Below are positions 10,091 to 20,151 of a stretch of 64,000 nucleotides of DNA, piece by piece. The DNA is from Punctularia strigosozonata HHB-11173 SS5 (lineage: Eukaryota; Basidiomycota; Agaricomycetes; Corticiales; Punctulariaceae), in the NCBI RefSeq assembly GCF_000264995.1, contig NW_006767443.1:280656-344655 (forward strand). The letters are read 5' to 3'. The stretch's first letter is position 1, and each line of letters starts with the position of its first letter. A program made the position numbers and the translations under genes. The notes below the pieces were generated by a model. It was not told the DNA's origin. It made no database searches and saw only the letters and a list, made by a program, of their open reading frames with translations.

Positions 10091-12097
10091 TTAGACGACT
10101 CGCCCTTTTGCCTTGATATCGTGCAAACGAATGTCGCGCCACATGAGGACGGCACCAACTGCACCAACAAGGACGACAGTGGCAGCAATGCACATCTGCT
10201 TTTGGGCAACACCATACGCATGGTTGATGGCGTCGCGCTCCGGTGAGCCGAATGGATACGACAGCTGCGTGACGATGCTGGCATAGATAGAATCCGTAAG
10301 GTTCTTTTCGCTAGCGGGAAGAGCGTCGCGTAGCGCCTTAGGGAATGTGTTGGTCCAGATCGCGCCAGATACCGAAGAGCCGATTGCACCACCGACGTCG
10401 GAGGCGAGCGTGAGGAGTGCGAGGGATACGGCATACGTGCTGTGACTAGCAGAGTCCGCGGCCATGACGGCGATCTCCTCGCATATCACGAGCGTTCCGC
10501 CTGCGAAGGCAATGAAGATTTGGCACATGACGACATAGCCAATGCGCACGTCTGGCTGACGGAAGTGGATCATCAGACCGGCACCCAAGATGTTGAGCGG
10601 AACCGCCGCAAGCGCAATGTGCTTGAAACGGCCGGTACGGCGGATAACGCTGTGATGGAGGTTAATACATGTACCCCTGCGCAGGCATCGAAGAGGATAC
10701 TCACTATCCGACGACAACGGACCAGAAGCAGGAGCCGATGCTGTACGTGTTGCTCACATAGCCGGCATCCTTGACGCTAAGGCCCCAAACAACTTGAAGG
10801 TAGGAATAGAAGTAGCCATCCCAACAGCTGTGAGAACGCGATGTCAGAGCTGACGGTGTTGATACGGGAATATGTACGCACTAGAAGCCGAAAAAGAGTA
10901 TACCTGCAAGGAGGCAGGCCCCAGCGACCGTCCTGTCCTTGAGGAGATCGAAAGGTATGAACGACTTCGGGGACCAATACCTCTCATAGATGGCGAACGC
11001 AATGATGCAGAGGCCACCGACGACAATCATAGCGATGATGTTGCCGCTCTGCCACTTGTTCGCCTGGGAGGTTGCGAGACTGAAGGGTAGTAGGAAGAGC
11101 GACCACCCGGCGCAAATGAGAATCATGCCGAAGACTACGATAGCAATCAGATCACATTATCAGGATCTGTTATGTCGCACTTACCATCCCACTCGATACA
11201 GAAGTGCTTGATCGATTCGGTCAGGGTTCTCTTCGTTTGTTCGCGCTTCAAGATACCGAGCTTGATGGCCTTGCGCTGGTGCCACAGAAGGAGACTGGCG
11301 ATGGGCATCGCGATGGCCGGCGTGATGATAGAGAACGCGCCAAATGACCACTGCCAGGAACTGTGATCCAGAAACCTCTGCGCGATGGCCGGTCCAGCAA
11401 ACGTGGTAGCGATGTACGGAGTCGAAGCAAATCCCCACATGAGACCTCGATTCTTGAGTTTGGACGTGTCGGCGATGAAGATATCGAGGACGCCGTTCAT
11501 GCCGTTCATGCCGACCCAGTAGAAGACTTGAGCAGCCGCGTAAGTCTCTACGTTCTTGCAGGCCGCCATCATAATCAGACCTGTGGCGCATCATTAGTAT
11601 ATACCGCGTGTCGTACATGTAGACACCTGCCGATGGTAGCGATCACGGTCATCACAAGGAAGCCTTCCGCGCGACCCCACACGTCGAGCATCTTGGCGAT
11701 GGGAAGCCGAGTGACACCTCCGACGATGGACGACACGATGGAAGTTGTAGCGACCAGAGGATGAGATGCGAACGAACTCGTCACGTATGCCGTAAGATTG
11801 TTGTTCGTCTGCTGTTGCAGAGAGTTGACGAAGTAGACGAGGAAAATACTGAGGCCAACGGTCAGGTCAAGAACGACCAAGGGCGTCAGTGGACAGGACT
11901 TACCAGCCATACGCGGTTATGATCGCGTTGTTGCTCCATACGGCCGTAATCGCCTCGACCTTTTTGAGGCCATCCTGAGCTTCCTCGCTGACGACGGACT
12001 GGGCCTCCGCGTCCTTCTCGTTGACGATGGACTTCTCGTCATCAGAGCGGTCGTAGACTTTTGGGTCCTTGTTCTCGTCGTGAAATTGACTAGACAT
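10091..12097 (-). CDS. Siderophore-iron transporter, MFS superfamily (SIT/ARN type)
   Basis: Plasma- or vesicle-membrane importer of ferric siderophores. Exons are 12097-11904, 11848-11631, 11580-11185, 11134-10882, 10827-10705 and 10649-10091, giving 580 residues. The cytosolic N-terminus is acidic, followed by KVEAITAVW and the SIT signature YFVNSLQQQTNNNLTAYVTS. Then come GGVTRLPIAKMLDVWGRAEG, VFYWVGMNG and about 14 hydrophobic segments. The late loop-bearing segment DGYFYSYLQVVWGLS and the basic end WRDIRLHDIKAKGRVV also fit the family. Exon 2/3 joining needs a GC..AG intron (11581-11630, GCAGGT donor, ACTAAT branch site). Two palindromic GATA pairs lie about 390-425 bp upstream. Substrate cannot be told from sequence; no siderophore synthase gene is next door. 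Confidence 0.92.
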
Positions 12098-12482
12098 GAC
12101 AGAGAGCGGGAAAAGTGGGGACGAAGGGTTCGTTCACAAAGCGAAGCACCTCGGAAGCGACCTTTTATTCGTTTTGTGTTGTCCCTGGAGCGACCCGAGG
12201 AAAAACGAAGATACTTGGCAGTGGAGTATTCGCGCCATCTCCGATGAGCGGACTGCACCACGTTCCGGATCTCATTGCTCCTCTTGAGTACCGCGTCGGA
12301 ACGCGGCTTGCATATGGCTTGGCGATGCCTCGAACCGCGAGTTCGGGGCCTGGAGGTGGTATAGGGTTTAAGAAGCGCCAGGAACGCCACCAGTTGCTTT
12401 TTTCGGAGCCCGAGCGAATGGCTTTTGATGAGTGAGGGCTCTAGGGAGCTTCGCCATTGGACCGCGTTGGAAAGGGAAGCGA

Positions 12483-12522
12483 TTATCTGATAGAACAAGG
12501 CTTTAGGATCCTTATCAGATAA
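12483..12522. promoter_or_regulatory. Paired GATA motifs upstream of the siderophore transporter
   Basis: TTATCTGATA (12483-12492) and TTATCAGATAA (12512-12522) each hold GATA cores on both strands. They sit 386-425 bp upstream of the transporter ATG. Fungal iron repressors of the Urbs1/SreA/Fep1 type bind (A/T)GATAA pairs, so these are candidate operators. Confidence 0.5.
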
Positions 12523-15396
12523 AAAGTCCGATGCGTAATCTGATTAGATCACAGGGGCATCCATGGGGCTATGCCTGACGCGCCGCTCTGGCATATAAGC
12601 TCCTCCCAGCCTGAAACACGAAAAAAACGATTAACCGCGCGCCGCGTCGCGGAATTGTTCAGATACCTACCGGGTTTATCATAGCTCTTGTTTACCGCAA
12701 TGGTGTTGGTAATGCAAGAAAGTTGAACGCAGCACCGTAGGTGATGAATGAACCTGCCCGTATTCACTGTGAATGGCAAAGTAACGGTCGTTGCGCCTTC
12801 AGGCCAACGCCGAAGGTAATGGCGATCGGTGCCTCGGAGATCGAAGGACGGCGGATGCGGCGGGGAAGGCGCCGCCAGAGGATAGGTTGTGGCGAGCTAC
12901 CTTGGTGTGCATGCCCTGCCCGTCAGCTGGAGCTTGTTTCGTATATCACAAGGTTATTCGGTGGCAGCATTGGATTGCTGAGGGTATCAAGCACTCCCGA
13001 AAAATACCATGGCCGGTCCGATTGATCCAGGGGCGCACTGCGCATCGCAGTACTTTTTGGAGCATGAACTGGACACGCAAGGAGCCGTTCATGAGAAAGA
13101 ACTACGAACGTGTCAATATTCGTCCAATGCAACCAGTGCCGAAATGTATGCATTGGTGGAGTCCGAGATGGTCTCTTCTTCATATGGGCTAGCGGATCAG
13201 GAAGCGAAGATCCGTGATGAGGCGTGGCGCGAAAGAAACATGAACCAGCTTCTAGGCGTTCGGCAAGGCTGAGTAAAGTTTCGGTGCGTACTCCAAAGTT
13301 GTCGCGCCCGGTCGTGGCACATGACAGAGCAGTCGCTGTCACCATGCGCCTGTGATCGACATGCCGAGCGAGGAGTGTGGTGGTACATCCCAGAATCCAG
13401 TGGATTTGCTCGCGACATCTCCCCGAACCCCGAACCCCGTGGGCATGTGCCCCATTGCACCGGAATCGAAGACTGATACAAGCCCCATTGCGCCAGGTTC
13501 ATTGAGCCACGAAATGTGTATGCGAGAGAACTTTGTACGCGGCGGGCGTTCTCGCGACGAGCTGGTGTTCTTCATCGCTACACTCAGGAGGCCCGTTTTA
13601 CAGAGACAGAAGCCGTACGTCCCTATTCCTGGAATCTCCCATCTACTGAGCCTTGCCAACCCGATATGGCCTTCACGCGGCTTGCTCGTGCTTCGACTTT
13701 GTATACTTTTGCCGGCCGCCGGCAGCGGCCGCAACGGTCCACGATGGACATATCGTAGGCGACTCGCTTTGTCTCCGGAATCGGCGACATGTCATCGATG
13801 CTGGGACGAGGTTTCCTCGTAGTCCTGTTGGGCTGACTGTCCTTGACTTGGTTCCGCCATCCCGGATGAAAGAGTTCTTTGATGCGAGCCGCAGAGCGCA
13901 GCTCTTAGTTGGGATCGTGCCGGTGCAGCTGTTGGAACCCGCCTTGCCTGACAATGGGGGACAGTGTAGCTTGGTTTTAGGGCGAAATCGGAAGGTTAAG
14001 CCAAGTTGCCGATATCGGTACCGCGACGGGAAAAGAGGATCGGACGGTCGAGACTAGCTGCTATCCCCAGCCCAATCAAGCATATAGGCACGGCCGTAGG
14101 CGTGATGAATGCCATTGGGTTGACCCCCGGTCCTGCGTACAAGATGCGTCCCCTACGAATTGAGCGCTCTCGCGGACGTGCATGAAGTAGGAAGCACGAA
14201 GATTCCCGAAGGCGATTCGCGTCAACATCTTGGGAACAAAGACCTCCTTGGATTCGAGGAGGAGGATGAAAGCGTAGGGCGGGGTGACCCGGGGTGCCCT
14301 AGTATGAGCATAGCGGACGCGGAGTTCCCGCCACAGTTGAGCGCTGTTTGGTTCTGTACAGGTTGTATGCACTCGGACCGAGTTGTGTATCGATTGAACG
14401 CCTGAAAGGACCGACTGGGAGACGACTAGCCCGTTTTCAGGGACGCGCGGAGGATCGATAACGTCAGAAAAGCTAAATGGCGTGCTCCTTGGTAACTCAC
14501 CTGCTCGTGCCGGACATCCACACACATCCTATTTCAAGCTTGTAGAACGTTATGAGTCGGGTCCATGAACTCCTAGGCTACGTGTATCCTTCGACCACGA
14601 GCGTGTGCGCTACATGCCATCGACACCCTACGGAAAGTATACGTGTCAGTCAGAGGGCTGATATTGCGCGATGAGTGGATATATGCACTTCTTGTGGTTG
14701 ATTGACAGCGCCCGCTCCCTTGTGGAACGGGATGAAATCATGCGTCCCGGCGAGCTCACTTGCTAGCCACAACTGAGATTCACTTCAAATCGAACACGCC
14801 AGGGGTCTGCATTCCACACGTAGGCTTTCAGCGCATATTATCAAAGCGTGTAGAGCGTACCGCATCGTATACATCCCCATGCATTGTGCATTAACCGTCC
14901 AAGTTCGAACAATGACGCGGATGATATTGCGGTTCGACCAAGAGTTTGGGACACAACGATTGCTGAACATGTAATCGATGCTGGTATCCTCGCATTGCAG
15001 TCCTAACACCCGAGTATCCATCCGAGAACGCCTGCGGCGTGGATCGCAGTCACACAGCGCCGGAGACTTGTTACTCGACGGGAACGAGCTCGGAGGATAG
15101 GCCAGACGATCATCAAGAAGTCAGGAAGTGGCGATGCCGTCTCCTCCTTCCAGCCAATCCTCGCCGTGCAAATCGGTCATCATCATGGCACGCAGTCTCA
15201 ACCGTCGGCGGCCATGCACAGGAGATACGTCGAGCACAGCGCCGCCGATGACTGTCGACGTCCTCGGCAACGGCAGTCATCATCTTAGAACGCCTGGGGT
15301 GACTGCAGGATGGTTCGCGTCGGGTCGCAGCCAGCCAACGTCCAGGACCCAGATCATCTCAGTTCGGAGGACAGCATGCAGCACGCGCCATATGCT
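12523..15396. other. Gene-poor stretch, no gene supported
   Basis: Nearly 2.9 kb with only short open frames in competing orientations (longest about 156 codons at 13352-13822 plus). None has recognisable motifs, a convincing intron pattern or a signal peptide. No terminal repeats, transposase or reverse-transcriptase motifs were seen. It may hold decayed gene remnants. Confidence 0.45.
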
Positions 15397-15404
15397 TATA
15401 TAAA
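15397..15404 (+). promoter_or_regulatory. TATA box of the FAD monooxygenase gene
   Basis: TATATAAA about 130 bp before the ATG at 15535. A probable 5'UTR intron (15470-15526, GTACGT to CCCCAG) lies between the TATA box and the start codon. Confidence 0.6.
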
Positions 15405-15534
15405 CCCTTTGTGATCCTCGACGACGAGGCAAACCCTCTCCAGTCACGCTTGGTTCGACATAGCACCAGGTACGTGCCAAACCCCCTGTCTCTCGCCAAC
15501 CCAAGTTAAACTCACGTCTCCCCCAGCTCTACCG

Positions 15535-17043
15535 ATGGCCACTGAATCTCAGCCACACATCCTCATTGCAGGCGCTGGCCTCGGCGGCCTTGCTCTCGCC
15601 CAAGGCCTCAAAGCTGCCGGGATCCCCTTCACCCTTTTCGAGCGCGACAGCTCCGCGGCCTTCCGCCCGCAAGGTTATCGCATTCGGCTCAACCCCGATG
15701 GCTCTGGAGCACTTCACGCTACCCTGCCCACAGACGTCCTCCAGCTCTTCATGGACACCTGCCCGGAGATCAAGCTGGGCGGGACCAACTTCAACGCGAA
15801 GACGGGCGAGATCGCTGCCAGGCGCGAAGGCTTCGGCGGGCCTCCGCCGCGCCCTGGACAAGCCCCCGCCCCTGCGCCAGACGCACAAAGAAGCCTGCAG
15901 CAGGTCTACAACGTCGACCGCACGCGCCTACGCCAGGTGCTCATGCACGGCCTCGTTGACCAAATTCGCTTCGGGAAGACCTTCGTGAAATACACCCTTG
16001 ACCCCTCCTCGCCCACGCCCGTCACCGCTCACTTCGCTGACGGCACGACCGCAAGCGGCACCTTCCTCGTTGGCGCGGATGGTGTGCGCTCCGCAGTGCG
16101 CGCCACCGCCCTCCCCGCCGACATTCCCGGCCTCGTCGATACCGACGGCCGCTTCATCTACGGCAAGACGCTCTTCTCGCCCGAGCTCACCTCCCGCGTG
16201 CCGCCCGAAGCCACGGAGCGGATGACGGTTATATCCACCAAACCCGCCGCTGTCCCAGGTCCGGGCATGGCCCTGCCACCCCTCCCCGCCGTTGACGACC
16301 CAGCAGACGCGCCTGTGACGCTCTTTATGGACATGGTCCGCTTCTCGCGCTCCGAGGCTCAAGTTGCCGCGCAACAACAGGCGCAACTCGACCCCGTCCC
16401 GGACTACATTTACTGGGTCCTCGGCTCGCGCGCTCTCAACGTGCACAAGCATCTCCCCTCCTACAACCCGGGCGCGTACGACCCAGACGCGCTCGACGCC
16501 GAGCTATTCCGCCTCTCCCCCGACGAGGTCCGGGACCTTTCACTGCGGATCACCGCGGACTGGCATCCGTCCTTCCGGCCTCTCGTCGAGCTGCAGCTCC
16601 CGGGCGGTGCGAGCATCCTCCGTATTACCAGCGCCGTGCCCGTTCCGCCTCCTGCTTCCTCTTCTCCCGCGCCGGCTCCCTCAACGACCATCGCCCCCTC
16701 CGGCGCCATCCGCGGCCCCGGTACCGAAGGTTACACCATGACGCCCTGGGATCCCTCGCCCTACGTCACCTTCCTCGGCGACGCCGTCCACCCGATGAGC
16801 CCCACCGGTGGGTCAGGCGCCAACACTGCCTTGAGCGACGCCGCCAACCTCCTCAAGGTCTTCACGGAGCTCTTCAGCACGGGAAGCCGGCCGTCCGAGG
16901 AAGCGGTCCGTGCCAGGGTGGGCAAGTACGAGGAGGAAATGCGGGCGTACGCCGGCATGGCGATCCAGGGAAGCTACCACGGCGGGAGGATGTTGTACGC
17001 GCAGCGGCCGTGGACGGAGTGCAAGCCTGTTCCGAATCGGTGA
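15535..17043 (+). CDS. FAD-dependent monooxygenase (aromatic-hydroxylase type), 502 aa
   Basis: Flavoprotein hydroxylase of the FAD_binding_3 / salicylate-hydroxylase-like group. It is a single coding exon. The dinucleotide-binding motif ILIAGAGLGGLALAQGL lies at residues about 9-25, the DG motif VGADGVRSAVRAT near 178-190, and the second FAD motif GDAVHPMSPTGGSGANTALS near 415-434. A proline/alanine-rich insert (about 365-385) separates the substrate domain from the last motif and looks like a flexible loop. There is no signal peptide or membrane anchor, so it is probably cytosolic. NAD(P)H is presumably the reductant, as in the family. The substrate is unknown; no biosynthetic partner genes surround it. 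A TATA box and a 5'UTR intron precede it. Confidence 0.9.
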   Translation: MATESQPHILIAGAGLGGLALAQGLKAAGIPFTLFERDSSAAFRPQGYRIRLNPDGSGALHATLPTDVLQLFMDTCPEIKLGGTNFNAKTGEIAARREGFGGPPPRPGQAPAPAPDAQRSLQQVYNVDRTRLRQVLMHGLVDQIRFGKTFVKYTLDPSSPTPVTAHFADGTTASGTFLVGADGVRSAVRATALPADIPGLVDTDGRFIYGKTLFSPELTSRVPPEATERMTVISTKPAAVPGPGMALPPLPAVDDPADAPVTLFMDMVRFSRSEAQVAAQQQAQLDPVPDYIYWVLGSRALNVHKHLPSYNPGAYDPDALDAELFRLSPDEVRDLSLRITADWHPSFRPLVELQLPGGASILRITSAVPVPPPASSSPAPAPSTTIAPSGAIRGPGTEGYTMTPWDPSPYVTFLGDAVHPMSPTGGSGANTALSDAANLLKVFTELFSTGSRPSEEAVRARVGKYEEEMRAYAGMAIQGSYHGGRMLYAQRPWTECKPVPNR

Positions 17044-17235
17044 AGGAAGCGCAGGTGTGGTGATGGGGGGCGGCTGCTGGTTCAAAGGGATTGCCACGGA
17101 CGTTAAGGAGCCATTGAAAGCCATCCTCATTTCAGAGTTGCTTGTTCGTTTTCAATATATAATACAACTGTAATATGACGAGGCTGCGATGTCCCGCCTC
17201 ACATTGAATTACTGTTAATCTACACATGCCGTCGT

Positions 17236-17330
17236 CGACATTGCCATCGCGGGCGCTGGCCAGAGGGCATCCTCGGTCTCTCCGATACGCTCGCCGGAAC
17301 GCCGTTGTTGCGTGAGTTGTTCTGCGAGAG
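17236..17330 (+). pseudogene. Possible relic of a second FAD-monooxygenase N-terminus
   Basis: About 200 bp after the intact monooxygenase, VVDIAIAGAG is readable, then in a shifted frame GILGLSDTLAGTPLLREL. Together they resemble the start of the same enzyme family (IAGAG-x-GGL-x-LA). Nothing similar follows. The match is short and could be chance. Confidence 0.25.
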
Positions 17331-19271
17331 AGATGGCTGATGCGGCTAAGTAGTGATCATGATCAAGGATCCATGTTCAAGTTGCCGGCGATTAATGAAT
17401 GACTCCCTGCAATATAACCACCCGTCAGACTGTCAGCATAATAGGACTGTCTGAATGCGACGTCCGTTTCCGCAATCTACTGCTTTACGATCGAAGGTAT
17501 GTCAGATATCCGTAGCACGACTTTCAGCAAGAACGAGAGGCATGACTCACCCCGAGCCGCTCGCCGAACGCATTCTTCCCTTGAGGAGAACGGCTTGAGG
17601 AGAACGGCGAGTCTGTTGATGATAATTGACCGATGACATCGCGTTTGGCATCGCCAAGGCTACAACAAATTTGGGCGAGGAAGTTGCCTCCCTGCGGGCC
17701 GTCTACCATGATATTGGAGATACGTCGAGATTGTGCCCACGGTGACAGCCCGCTCTGGCCAGGACCGGATATGAGTTCCCCTTGCCGAACCAGGATCTTA
17801 CCAACCATTTCTAACTCACCATGGAATTACACGATTGGCGCGAGGCTCCACAGATACCGAGAACCCATTTGGAACATTTGAAACGTTCAAGGTCCTGATG
17901 TCGACAATCTCTGGCCCCGATCATCGACGTATCAGCCTCGCGACCCAGCGAGACAAATCGGGAGACCCAGGACATATCGCGACGGAGAAAGATCCCGGAT
18001 TGGGAACATGGGAGTGTGCCACCGCGGGGGAGGCCGACGACCTGCTGTGTGATCGTAACGCGTGGCAACTTCTGATCGGGCGACCCGACGAGGAGTCGAG
18101 GCAGGAGGCGCGAGGCATTGATAAGAGTGGAACCCAAGTCGAGTCAGTGACGTTCTCCCATTCTCCAACTCTTCCAGAACCAGTAAGTCGGCTGCTATGC
18201 GAGGGCGTGAGAGGCTGGTTTGTCCTCGGTGCATATCTTCGAAACCTGCGCATCGAATGAATTTGAGCGAGGAGAACGTATCGGAGTAAGGTCACTGACG
18301 CGATGTCCGTACTTTTACTTATTTGGGTAGAGGCACCGCGCGTTCCGGCGCCGAAGCGCGGCGAAGGGGCTGGCTGATCGCAGGGTTGGGACGATCCGGC
18401 TCGGCCGTTCGATCAACACGCCAATACACGCGACGCGAGAGGCCCTTATTCTTGAATTTCTATTGTCGGTTTTTTGACAACGTCGCGCTGAAAGAGCGGC
18501 TGTTATATTGCGAAGCTTGCGGAAGAAAACAGCAACATGGCATGATAGCTACAGACCTGAAACGGACGTTAGGAATATTCGCCTAGATACAACGATTGCG
18601 CACCCCTATCCATCCCCCGCAGACCAATTGCTCATTGTCGCATCGACGGATTGGCGACCCGAATATTACATGGTCTATTGTCTTCTATCGAAACGCAGCT
18701 TTTCAGACGGCAGCGTCTCCTTCGCTTCGTAATGGCTATACTCTTCGCGAACCACGGACAGCGGAGGTTATCAGGTAGCATGACTCGAGGGTCTAGCCAC
18801 TCGGTTGTGGTAGAAGGTTTACCACACTCCCATGAACTAGTGCTAACCAGAACAGGGATTCAGTCACTTATTGGCGTCCCTCGATGAGCCGGCTCACCTC
18901 ACTGAAATGCGATATTTTTGAGCCAATGCCTCCGCCGAACGAGGAATCAAGTCAGACGTCGTCGCCAGCCGTTCAAGAAACCCCGGCTCAACTGCACGAG
19001 GTCCGACAGCGTGGATCCATATCTTTGTGCCATGTTCGGACGCGACCGGCGTCGCTACTCGAGAATCCTCCGGGTTGATCTTAATTTCCTGCTCACTACT
19101 GTCAGCTAGCTGTACTGCAGAGACAACTCATCCCTCACCTCGCGGCTGGATTATCATCCGAAGCTCTTCTTTTGTGCGGCTCGCTGTATGGGGAATGAGC
19201 AAACAGTGGGTACACGCGTTTCTGAGCTCGTAACTCCTAGGCTCGAGTTGACGTGTCTGATACGACAGGTG
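17331..19271. other. Gene-poor stretch, nothing identified
   Basis: Only short open frames on both strands (for example 17835-18260 plus and 17811-18137 minus). No recognisable domain, signal peptide or consistent intron phases. Confidence 0.4.
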
Positions 19272-20151
19272 CGATGCGATAAATGCGGATGGACAACGTC
19301 TCTCGAGTATGAACGAACTTGTCCAGCACATGGAGGTTCACGGCCTTCAGCAAGGGTGAGGATTCGCCGGTTAACGACAGCAAACACCGCCTGACGCATG
19401 CAAACGTAGCCTCGAGCATTGTTCATATCCTGACTGCGAATTCAGCACAATATGGTCGTATAATCTCGTCAGCCATGAAAGAAGAATGCAGTACGTGTCA
19501 AATTGCCCGCTTCCTCCTACCACTGCTGCTGATCAGCCGTCAGCTGCCCATATGCTCCTCTATGGTGCCTTGTTCCCGGATGCAACAACTTCGATAGGGA
19601 ATCCTCGGATTTTGGTCGTCACTGCAAAGGCGTGCACGCATTCAAGCCATCACACCTCTACAAGGCGATGGGCATGACCAGAATGAAGCACCCCGCTTAC
19701 GAGATCGTGCCGAATGCCTTCAAAGCCGGCATACCGCCGTCCTATGAATGCCGCAAGGCGTCACAGGAGCAGGTGGCCGAGGCGCAGAAGACAACGGCAC
19801 TCGAAAAACAGGGCAAACTTCCGCGCAACACAGCACGAATCCAGGAGCAGCAGGGTATACCCGAAGCCGACCTCGCAAGTGCGGGACGGAGCGAAGAAAA
19901 AAAAATGTACGTTCTTGCTGGCCAAGTATGGTGAACCTAGTATGTTTGATGATTCATCCAACCAGGATAAAAATCAATCAACCATACCTCAACAGGACCG
20001 ACTCCCATCCTTCCGCGAGTTTGAAGCCAGCATAGACCCTGAATCAGAGCCGCCGCCGTGCTCACTGACACACCACACCTCGATCAAGCATCGCCTGTCA
20101 CCCCGCCACTATGCCCATGATGCCATCCCTTTGCATTACTTGCGTCCCTGA
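19272..20151 (+). pseudogene. C2H2 zinc-finger gene, paralogue of the one at 23.3-24.6 kb; 5' part apparently degenerate
   Basis: The 3' exons are coherent: up to 19355, then 19410-19490, 19544-19906 and 19941-20151, with matching phases. They encode HCSYPDCEFSTIWSYNLVSH (a C2H2 finger), CLVPGCNNFDRESSDFGRHC and FKPSHLYKAMGMTRMKHPAY, then a Lys/Gln/Glu-rich tail and DRLPSFREFEAS. These parts match in order the intact zinc-finger gene 3.5 kb downstream. Upstream, the finger starting CDKCGWTTS is in a frame one base off from its expected continuation LVQHMEVHG. The further 5' finger region also looks worn. The last intron (19907-19940) would be only 34 bp. Either a young pseudogene or a sequencing error in a real gene. 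Confidence 0.5.

Noticed and set aside
12523-15396. Search for a transposon or virus-derived element in the gene-poor stretches (also 17.3-19.3 and 20.2-23.3 kb)
   Set aside because: No transposase, reverse transcriptase, integrase or capsid motifs and no long terminal repeats were seen.
15928-16452. 174-codon minus frame inside the FAD monooxygenase
   Set aside because: A mirror of the high-GC coding strand, without its own motifs or promoter.
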